Shown one piece after another: positions 1 to 6,559 of a stretch of DNA of 21,706 nucleotides. The DNA is from Oscillospiraceae bacterium (lineage in GTDB: Bacteria > Bacillota > Clostridia > Oscillospirales > Oscillospiraceae): contig JAFXBH010000122.1 of assembly GCA_017521875.1 (NCBI GenBank), positions 1-21,706 on the forward strand. The letters run 5' to 3'. Below the pieces are notes generated by a model. The model ran no database searches, was not told the origin of the DNA, and saw nothing but the letters and a program-made list of their open reading frames with translations. A program made the position numbers and the translations under genes. Position 1 is the stretch's first letter. Every line of letters begins with the position of its first letter.

Positions 1-1
1 A

Positions 2-238
2 GGTACAGAAGAGACCTTCCTGACCTATGCTGTCGTTGTGGCAGAACTCTGGGGTGCAATGATTGCATTCAGTGGTCTGCAGGAGATTCATGAGTATTCG
101 TTTACAAAGACAATTTTTGCTATCTTTTTGACGATTGTTTGCTTGATCATCATGTTCTTTATTGCATTAATGCTGCTGATTCTGTTTGAACAGTTGTATT
201 ATTTCATTGCAACGGTCTCGTTCGAACTTAGATATTAA
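2..238 (+). CDS. YIP1-like integral membrane protein, C-terminal part only
   Basis: The reading frame is open from base 2, so the start lies upstream of the window; 78 C-terminal residues are visible. They contain one short hydrophobic stretch near the start (TYAVVVAELWGAMIAF) and one long, strongly hydrophobic membrane segment (about residues 38-62), then a short tail ending FELRY. No catalytic motif is visible. The stop is 14 bases before the DUF5696 gene, so it probably belongs to the same transcript as the sugar permeases. YIP1-family membrane proteins are, from memory, commonly encoded beside DUF5696 and CUT1 permease genes in Firmicutes, and that context is the main reason for the name. 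The role in transport is unknown. It could be another small polytopic membrane protein. Confidence 0.5.
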   Translation, partial: GTEETFLTYAVVVAELWGAMIAFSGLQEIHEYSFTKTIFAIFLTIVCLIIMFFIALMLLILFEQLYYFIATVSFELRY

Positions 239-264
239 GCGATACGCATGGAATGGAGAATACA

Positions 265-2601
265 ATGAACATAAAAGAAAAGTTTTTTAAGTGGAAGCAA
301 TGGCTCCACAAAAAAAGAGAAACCATTACCCGTGTCATAACTGTCACTTTGACTGTTGCGCTTATAGGTTTTGTAGCATGGGTTGGATATAGCATTTATC
401 AGTTAGACCTGGAAAGAGCGGCTAATGATGATAAGAGCAAGGATAAAACCTCTATTAAGGCTACCTCTAAGTATGACTACGGCGAGCCTGGATTCCAGCA
501 GGTGGCTGAGAACGATAAGTTTATTCTCTCTGCTGACTTTACTACTGCTGAAATTCAGATTATCGAAAAAGACTCCGGAATGGTTTGGTACTCCAACCCT
601 CAGGATAGGGCAGAGGATAAAGTGGCGACCATTGTTTCCAGACTTTCCAGCCAGATCCACGTGAATTTCCTGAATGTGGAAGAAGGCATTTTCGTGGAAT
701 TTGATAACTTCGGTAACAGTATCAAAAAGGGCAGGATGGAACATGAACTGGTTGAAAACGGTGTAAAGTTCACATTCGGATTCCCCGTAGCCAATGTTTA
801 TATTCCTGTTCAGTACACCCTGTGCGAGGACGGATTTAAGGCTGAGGTTATTACCAGCGAGATTAAAGGTGTTGGTAAAAACCCCTACATAGTTGAGAGA
901 ATCTCCTTGTTGCCCTTCTTCGGTGCAGGTGGTCTGGAAGATGAAGGCTATCTGCTGATTCCCGATGGCGCTGGCTCTATGATTGATTTCAACAACGAGA
1001 GACAGACTAAACAGTCTTACAGCGCACCTGTATACGGCACAAATATTACAATTGAAAAGACAGAAGAGGTCAGCGTCCGTGAGGATATTGCGCTGCCGGT
1101 ATTTGGCGCTAAGTGTAATGACCACGCTTTCCTGGGCGTGATTACCAACGGCGATGCAAACAGCACCATTTCTGCCACTACTAGCAAGAAAGACAGTAAT
1201 TACAACCATATTTATTCCAGCGCAGTGCTGAGAGAGTGGGATATTCTGTATAAACAGGACGATGCTCTTACAACTGGAAACAGTTATACCATCGATTATA
1301 CCGACAGTTTATTGGATGGCGAAAACTACACAGTTCGTTACTTCTTTATGGATGGTGAAAAGGCCAATTACACTGGCATGAGTGAAACCTACCGCAACTA
1401 TTTGAAATCTGAAGGCAAACTCCACGAGTCTAAACTTTCTGATAAGAAATATATGGTTGTGGACCTGATTGGCGCAGTCAGCATAAAAAAGTATGTGATG
1501 GGCGTTAAGAGACCTGTCGTTACTGCAATGACTACCTATAATCAGGTTGTTGAGATCGTAGATGAGTTGAAAGCGGCAGGCGTAGAAAACCTGATTGTTA
1601 ACTACATTGGCGCGCTGGATAGCGGTTTAAATAACAAGGTTTATAACAAGGTTTCTACGGAATCGGTCTTAGGTACTAAGAAGGAATTCAAGGCAATGGT
1701 AGAGCATTTGAAGAAAGAAGGCGTATTGCTCTTCCTTGAGACAAATCCTGTGGACATCTATGAAAACGGTAACGGTTTAACGGAAAACGGTGATAGCGTC
1801 AAGACCTTCTTCGATCAGTATGCTTTCCAGTATAAATTTGATTTGGATAAGGGTACCCCCATTGAAGAAAGCCGTTGGCACTTGATTCGTCCCAATACTG
1901 TAGTGAATGTTGTTACAGATTTTACAAAGTCTGCAAAGACATGGGATATAAACAATATTTCCCTGTCCCGTTTGGGCAAGATTCTGTATTCCAATTATGA
2001 TGAGGAAGATTATTTCTCCAGAAACAGTGCTTTGAAGCAATGGAATCAAGCGCTGAAAAATGTGCGTGATGATGCCAACCTTTTGATGGTACACGGTGGT
2101 AATGTTTACACCACTGCCTATGCGGATGTCATTACAGACCTGGCAGATAGTCATAGTAATTATGATATGCAAAACAGAAGCGTTCCGTTCTATCAGTTGG
2201 TATTCCAAGGCAATACTGTGCTGACATCCGGCGGTATCAATACCACTGTTGACTACGAGTATGCTTTCTTGAAAGCGATGGAGACCGGCAGTAGTTTGAA
2301 ATTCAACCTGATGTACGGCGATGTTTCTGAACTGGTTGGTACAGACTACAATACAATGGTTTCATATTCCTACGAGTTCTGGAAAGATGTTCTGATTGAA
2401 AAATATCTGGAGATGCAAAAGGCTGCAGCGCAGTTTGCCGGCCAGGATATTGTTCACCATGAGTTTTTGGAAGATAACGTAACACTGACGGTTTATGAAA
2501 CCGGAGCGTTGGTTGTTAACTACAGCAATGAAACTTACACTTACAATGGAGAAGCAATTGAGGCAAGAAATTACCTCGTTCTTCCGGGAGGCGCAAAATG
2601 A
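265..2601 (+). CDS. Membrane-anchored DUF5696-type extracellular protein of a sugar-uptake locus
   Basis: A protein of about 778 residues with a basic N-terminus, one membrane segment near residues 23-45 (ITVTLTVALIGFVAWVGY), and a large outward-facing remainder. It resembles the DUF5696 family found beside CUT1 sugar permeases in Firmicutes. Residues about 65-390 look beta-sandwich-like. Residues about 395-690 alternate strands and helices like a TIM barrel (for example VENLIVNYIGALD, GVLLFLETNP, NLLMVHGGN), then a short beta C-terminus. The layout resembles a surface glycoside hydrolase, but no catalytic residues are established, so glycan cleavage or binding is inference. Two starts are possible: ATG at 253 has no good ribosome site, whereas ATG at 265 has GGAG six bases upstream and is preferred. 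The stop overlaps the next start by ATGA. Confidence 0.78.
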   Translation: MNIKEKFFKWKQWLHKKRETITRVITVTLTVALIGFVAWVGYSIYQLDLERAANDDKSKDKTSIKATSKYDYGEPGFQQVAENDKFILSADFTTAEIQIIEKDSGMVWYSNPQDRAEDKVATIVSRLSSQIHVNFLNVEEGIFVEFDNFGNSIKKGRMEHELVENGVKFTFGFPVANVYIPVQYTLCEDGFKAEVITSEIKGVGKNPYIVERISLLPFFGAGGLEDEGYLLIPDGAGSMIDFNNERQTKQSYSAPVYGTNITIEKTEEVSVREDIALPVFGAKCNDHAFLGVITNGDANSTISATTSKKDSNYNHIYSSAVLREWDILYKQDDALTTGNSYTIDYTDSLLDGENYTVRYFFMDGEKANYTGMSETYRNYLKSEGKLHESKLSDKKYMVVDLIGAVSIKKYVMGVKRPVVTAMTTYNQVVEIVDELKAAGVENLIVNYIGALDSGLNNKVYNKVSTESVLGTKKEFKAMVEHLKKEGVLLFLETNPVDIYENGNGLTENGDSVKTFFDQYAFQYKFDLDKGTPIEESRWHLIRPNTVVNVVTDFTKSAKTWDINNISLSRLGKILYSNYDEEDYFSRNSALKQWNQALKNVRDDANLLMVHGGNVYTTAYADVITDLADSHSNYDMQNRSVPFYQLVFQGNTVLTSGGINTTVDYEYAFLKAMETGSSLKFNLMYGDVSELVGTDYNTMVSYSYEFWKDVLIEKYLEMQKAAAQFAGQDIVHHEFLEDNVTLTVYETGALVVNYSNETYTYNGEAIEARNYLVLPGGAK

Positions 2602-3497
2602 AGAAAAGAAAAAAATTTACATTGTTGACGCAGACCGATAAGACAGGGTTGCTGTTTGTTCTCCCGTTCATTATTGGGTTTATATGGCTGTTCTTTAAGC
2701 CGTTGTTGGAATCCCTTAATTATTCTTTCTATGAGATTACAGTTGGTTCTGAAGGTTTAATCCAGAAACCCATTGGGTTTTACAACTGGAACTATATGTT
2801 CACCACGGATATAGATTTTATCAAGGATCTGCTTACCATGTCCGGTGAGATGCTGATTAAGATTCTGGTTATCATGTTTATCAGTATGTTCTTGGCTGTT
2901 CTGCTGGTGGATAAGTTCCCCGGTCGTCTGTTGTTCCGTACTTGCCTGTTCCTGCCGATGATCTTTGGTGCAGCCCCCATTTTGGACGCATTCTCCAAAC
3001 TGGGTGGCTCCAACGAAATGGCTGAGACCAGCAACGCATTTGTGACGATGTCCGGTGAAATGAGCGGATTTGTACAAGAGATCATCTCCAGTTTTGGTAT
3101 CCTGACGCCGTTGATTGAGAAATTTACGGTCTATGCAGGCACACTGTTCAATCTGATGTGGAGTACTGCATTGCAGATCATCATCTTTATCATTGGCCTG
3201 CAAGCTATTCCCAGTCATTTATATGAAGTTGCCAAAATGGAAGGTGCAACCAAGTGGGAAACATTCTGGAAGATTACTTTCCCACTTTTGTCCCCCAGCA
3301 TTTTGCTGTGTTTGATCTATTCGATAATCGATTATTTCAATGCAAGTACAAACCCTGTGGTTATGTTGATTGACGAGAGAATGATCGGCAATTTGGGTTA
3401 TGCCTGTGCTATGAGCTGGGCGTATTCAGTATTGATCTTTGCAATTGTTATTCTTGTAAATGCAGTTGTTTCCAGAAAGATCATCACTATGGATTAA
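2598..3497 (+). CDS. CUT1-type carbohydrate ABC transporter permease (LplB/UgpA-like)
   Basis: A 299-residue polytopic permease, the usual size for the family. The first membrane helix is near residues 17-36, followed by an external loop of about 50 residues, then further hydrophobic helices. The cytoplasmic EAA loop, which docks on the ATPase, is visible as EVAKMEGA at residues 210-217 with the conserved Gly, followed by WETFWKITFPLLSP. It pairs with the next gene to make the heterodimeric membrane channel for an oligosaccharide or glycoside. An unusual stretch rich in Ser/Thr/Glu lies around residues 134-155 (SKLGGSNEMAETSNAF and after). Translation is probably coupled to the DUF5696 gene through the ATGA overlap at 2598-2601. 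The substrate cannot be read from the sequence. Confidence 0.92.
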   Translation: MKKRKKFTLLTQTDKTGLLFVLPFIIGFIWLFFKPLLESLNYSFYEITVGSEGLIQKPIGFYNWNYMFTTDIDFIKDLLTMSGEMLIKILVIMFISMFLAVLLVDKFPGRLLFRTCLFLPMIFGAAPILDAFSKLGGSNEMAETSNAFVTMSGEMSGFVQEIISSFGILTPLIEKFTVYAGTLFNLMWSTALQIIIFIIGLQAIPSHLYEVAKMEGATKWETFWKITFPLLSPSILLCLIYSIIDYFNASTNPVVMLIDERMIGNLGYACAMSWAYSVLIFAIVILVNAVVSRKIITMD

Positions 3498-3511
3498 GGA
3501 GGAATGAGACT

Positions 3512-4468
3512 ATGGAACGTAGCCCGTTAATTAGTAAAAGTGCTCTTGAGTCTATTTTTTCCTTCGTTTATAAATTGTTCCGGTATGCTCTTTTGGTTGG
3601 TATCAGTTACATTGCAATTTTCCCAATTATTCGGATGATATCTACATCTTTGACCACTGCGGAAGACTATTTTTCTGGTAACCATGGCTTTATACCGCCA
3701 ACACCCACATTTGAGAACTATAAAAATGTTCAGTCCTATTTCGATTATTTTAAGCATGCAAAAGTAACACTGGCAATAACTATTCCCAGTACGATTATAT
3801 CTGTTTTTATATGTTCCTTAGTTGGATATGGCTTGGGTAGATATAAGTTTAAGGGTAACGGCTTGGTATACGCTGCAGTTTTGTTTACGATCATTATGCC
3901 TATTCAAACTGCACAAATCCCGCTGACCTACTACTATCGCTGGTTTGACATCTTTGGAATTGGCAAATTGATTGGACTGTTTACAGGAGAAACCTTTACC
4001 GTTAATTTGCTGCCGAACCTGGGTAGTTTCCTGGTCCCGGCGCTGTTTGGCGTAGGACTTAAGTCCGGCATTTTCATCTTCCTGTTTAGACAATTTTTTG
4101 CAGGTATGCCCCGGGATTTGGAAGAAGCGGCAAAACTGGATGGATGCAATCCCTTCAAGATTTACTGGAAAGTTATGCTTCCTAACATTGTTCCTGTGTT
4201 GGTAACAACACTCCTGTTGTCTGTTATCTACTACTGGAATGACTCGCTGGTTTCTGGCTTGTCTAACCTGAAGATGGGCACACCGATTATGGTGGAAGTG
4301 GAAAAACTGATCACATTGCAACATGGTGCTCACCATGTTTCCGCAATGGCCATGCAGGTAGAATACTACTCCATCCTTGTGATGGCGGTCATGCCTTTAA
4401 TTATTGTGTTCATTTGCTGCCAGAAGTTCTTTGTGGAATGTATGGACCGTTCCGGCAGTAAGGGATAA
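3512..4468 (+). CDS. CUT1-type carbohydrate ABC transporter permease (LplC/UgpE/YtcP-like)
   Basis: The second permease, 318 residues, with the LplC/UgpE signature: an N-terminal helix (YALLVGISYIAIFPIIRMIS), the early segment DYFSGNHGFIPPTPTFENYKNV's type of external loop, and an EAA loop EEAAKLDGCNPF at residues 204-215 followed by YWKVMLPNIVPVL. It forms the membrane pore with the preceding permease. A strong AAGGAGG ribosome site lies in the 14-base gap after the previous stop. The C-terminal half keeps the HH-containing segment (LQHGAHHVSAMAMQVEYYS) before the last helix. No ATP-binding gene follows, so a shared MsmX-like ATPase encoded elsewhere probably energises it. No clear hairpin terminator follows its stop. 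Confidence 0.93.
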   Translation: MERSPLISKSALESIFSFVYKLFRYALLVGISYIAIFPIIRMISTSLTTAEDYFSGNHGFIPPTPTFENYKNVQSYFDYFKHAKVTLAITIPSTIISVFICSLVGYGLGRYKFKGNGLVYAAVLFTIIMPIQTAQIPLTYYYRWFDIFGIGKLIGLFTGETFTVNLLPNLGSFLVPALFGVGLKSGIFIFLFRQFFAGMPRDLEEAAKLDGCNPFKIYWKVMLPNIVPVLVTTLLLSVIYYWNDSLVSGLSNLKMGTPIMVEVEKLITLQHGAHHVSAMAMQVEYYSILVMAVMPLIIVFICCQKFFVECMDRSGSKG

Positions 4469-4583
4469 TTATAGCAAGACGGTGCGATTCTTAGAAACAC
4501 CAAACTTAGGAGAAGCACTCGGCAATTTGCTCAAAATTTAAAATAAAAAGTTCTTAAATTATATAAAAGTTATAAATTTTGTA

Positions 4584-4611
4584 TTGCAAATTCCATTTTG
4601 TTTGCTATAAT
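4584..4611 (+). promoter_or_regulatory. Sigma-A promoter of the solute-binding protein gene, extended -10
   Basis: The -35 box is TTGCAA (4584-4589), the spacer 16 bases, and the -10 box a perfect TATAAT (4606-4611) preceded by TGC, giving an extended -10. Transcription would start near 4618, leaving a leader of only about 30 bases before the receptor gene. The flanking DNA 4469-4583 is AT-rich and holds nothing else I can name. A separate strong promoter fits the usual need for excess receptor over permease. Confidence 0.75.
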
Positions 4612-4649
4612 AGATAATGGTAAAACTATAAAAGAAAAGGAGAATAACT

Positions 4650-6200
4650 ATGAAAAAACTGATAGCCCTTCTTTTGGTTCTTTGTATGGTGTTTACTCTT
4701 GTAGCATGCGGCAAGAAGCCTAATACAACGGACCCCACTGATGGCAATACCGAGCCCGAAGGAACCAGAGAAACCACCCCCATTCGCGATGATATCTCTG
4801 CTGTTACCCCCGCTCCCATTCAGCCCGGCGGAAATTCCGGTGAAGGCAATGGCGATGACACACCCCCAGAAACCATTCCCAATAGCAATGACGAGTTCAT
4901 TAACCCCGAGAAATTCGGCGGCAAAGAACTGCAGTTCTATGGCATTTCCAGTGTTGTTTTTGATGACATTGAAAATATGGGCAAGGGCAGTTTCTTGTGG
5001 ATGATGCGTGCAGCCATTGACGAGTGGGCCTATCTGAATGATGTAACCGTTACATACGATGGCGACTATGATGCCAATACCATTTTGGCCGCTATCAAAA
5101 GTGGTGAAAAGCCCGACCTGCTGCTGTTCAATATGAGCATCCCCGGCGCATCCAATCTGGGTATTACCAGAGCATTTACCCAGGAAGAGTATGATCAACT
5201 TTCTGCAATTTGCGGCACAACATACCTGGATATGATGAACTACAAGGGCGAGAGCCATGGTCTGGTTCTGCCTTGGTCCGGCAACTGTCTGTTCTACTAC
5301 AACAGAACTATGTTCGAGAACTATGGCATTAAGTCTCCTAAGGACTACTATCTGGAAGGCAACTGGACTTACGACACTTGCGAACAGTGTTTGACCGAAG
5401 TTACCAAAGATAAGGACGGCAACGGTAAGATCGATAAGGACGACACCTACGGATCCGGCTCTTTGGGCTGGATGGGCGTTCCCTATGAACTGGTCGAAGG
5501 CGACGACGGCAAGTTGACCGGCCTCATTGGCACTTCTGAATACTTTAAAAGATTTGTTGAAATCTCATACCGTGCAAAAACCGAGACCTTGATGAATGCT
5601 GGTCCCATTGATAAGTATGTTCTGACTGCTACACCTCCTATGGTTGCATCTTATGTTGGCGACTGCGAATGGTATAACTTCGAACACCTGTATCAGACCA
5701 TCGCCAATGGTGATGTTGTGGAAGTTGTTCCTCTGCCCGTATTCTCCAGCGAAGATTCCTCCCGTTGGAATATTTGGTCCGAGCAGACTATGTCCATTAT
5801 GTCTTCTTGCGACGAACCTGAAGCAGTTCTCTCTCTGATGAGTTATATGCTGAAGGTTGGTATCCGTTACATCTCCGACTTTAGTGTTGGTCTGTACGAG
5901 AACTCCTACGAAGGCATCCGTGGCGCTTCTGAATACAGCGCTGCTTGGAAAGAGCAGTTCGAACTGATCCTTGAGGACAGAAGAGCAGCCTTCGCTGAGA
6001 TCGAAGACTGGGATCACGAGACCTATGTTAAGATCGTGGAAGACCTGTTTGCAGCCGAGGGCAAGCTGAACAGAAAGTACCTCAACAAGACTGGCTACGG
6101 TGAAGAATTTGATACAATGCCTCCTGCATCTTCTATTCCTCACATTGCTGCAGCACAGAACAGTTGGATTGCCACATACAACAACTTGTACGCAAAATAA
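4650..6200 (+). CDS. Extracellular solute-binding lipoprotein of a CUT1 sugar ABC transporter
   Basis: A 516-residue receptor that captures the sugar outside the cell and delivers it to the two upstream permeases. The N-terminus is a lipoprotein signal peptide: basic MKK, a hydrophobic core, and a lipobox TLVAC with the lipid-modified cysteine at residue 20. A Pro/Thr/Glu/Gly-rich linker of roughly 60 residues follows, then the alpha/beta solute-binding fold. At residues 254-265 lies an Asp-rich loop (DKDGNGKIDKDD), resembling a calcium-binding EF-hand/dockerin loop, seen in some Gram-positive receptors. AAAGGAG sits just before the start. It has its own promoter and terminator, so it can be made in excess. 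The ligand is unknown; an oligosaccharide or glycoside is inferred from the neighbours. Confidence 0.92.
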   Translation: MKKLIALLLVLCMVFTLVACGKKPNTTDPTDGNTEPEGTRETTPIRDDISAVTPAPIQPGGNSGEGNGDDTPPETIPNSNDEFINPEKFGGKELQFYGISSVVFDDIENMGKGSFLWMMRAAIDEWAYLNDVTVTYDGDYDANTILAAIKSGEKPDLLLFNMSIPGASNLGITRAFTQEEYDQLSAICGTTYLDMMNYKGESHGLVLPWSGNCLFYYNRTMFENYGIKSPKDYYLEGNWTYDTCEQCLTEVTKDKDGNGKIDKDDTYGSGSLGWMGVPYELVEGDDGKLTGLIGTSEYFKRFVEISYRAKTETLMNAGPIDKYVLTATPPMVASYVGDCEWYNFEHLYQTIANGDVVEVVPLPVFSSEDSSRWNIWSEQTMSIMSSCDEPEAVLSLMSYMLKVGIRYISDFSVGLYENSYEGIRGASEYSAAWKEQFELILEDRRAAFAEIEDWDHETYVKIVEDLFAAEGKLNRKYLNKTGYGEEFDTMPPASSIPHIAAAQNSWIATYNNLYAK

Positions 6201-6227
6201 TTTAGAAGAGTAATAATCCTGTAAAGC

Positions 6228-6271
6228 ATCAGGGCGGTTGCGTATTGCAATCGCCCTGATTTCTGTATTTT
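6228..6271 (+). terminator. Intrinsic terminator after the solute-binding protein gene
   Basis: A 14-bp stem with one G-T pair (arms 6228-6241 and 6247-6260, loop GTATT) is followed by TTCTGTATTTT, a broken T tract. It begins 27 bases after the receptor stop. The stem is strong; the tail is only moderately T-rich. Confidence 0.75.
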
Positions 6272-6371
6272 ACAATGAAAATCAAAATAATATCCAATCC
6301 TATTTTGTGCCTATTTCATATTTTAGAGGCAGTGCAAGGCAAAAAATATATACTTTTAACAGATTAGTCTA

Positions 6372-6399
6372 TTGAAATTCTCCCTTTATTTGTTATAAT
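6372..6399 (+). promoter_or_regulatory. Sigma-A promoter of the first tandem glycosidase-like gene
   Basis: TTGAAA (6372-6377), 16-base spacer, perfect TATAAT (6394-6399) with an upstream TGT that makes an extended -10. The spacer ends in TTTGN, as in the promoters at 4584 and 9360. The predicted start near 6406 leaves a leader of about 154 bases. Confidence 0.75.
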
Positions 6400-6405
6400 G
6401 AGCAT

Positions 6406-6559
6406 AAGCAAATCTAATAGATTCCTGCATGAAAAATGGTAAAACCATTGAAAAATCAAGAGTTTTGTGCCTTACGAAAGGGGCTTCCAAGAGTGTAGTC
6501 TGTGATTAAGGCAAGTAACAGCAGTATTCTGGAAAAAAGGATATTGGAAAGGAGTAAAA
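6406..6559 (+). promoter_or_regulatory. Structured 5' leader RNA, copy 1 (candidate cis-regulatory element)
   Basis: This leader can form four helices in series. P1 pairs AATCT 6411-6415 with AGATT 6419-6423, close to the predicted 5' end. P2 pairs AATGG 6435-6439 with CCATT 6445-6449. A single-stranded AAATCAAGAG follows at 6453-6462. P3 pairs TGCCTTA 6468-6474 with TAAGGCA 6507-6513. P4 pairs AGTATTCT 6523-6530 with AGGATATT 6538-6545, with two G-T pairs, and ends just before the ribosome site GGAAAGGAG. The leader at 9394-9543 can form the same series with changed but still pairing bases. I do not recognise a known riboswitch. It could also be a 5' stabiliser or a protein-binding site. Confidence 0.5.

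Noticed and set aside
6453..6490. ATCAAGAG in the leaders, as found at the start of SAM-I riboswitches
   Set aside because: The following conserved SAM-I core (GGTGGAGGGA type) is absent and the helix arrangement differs.
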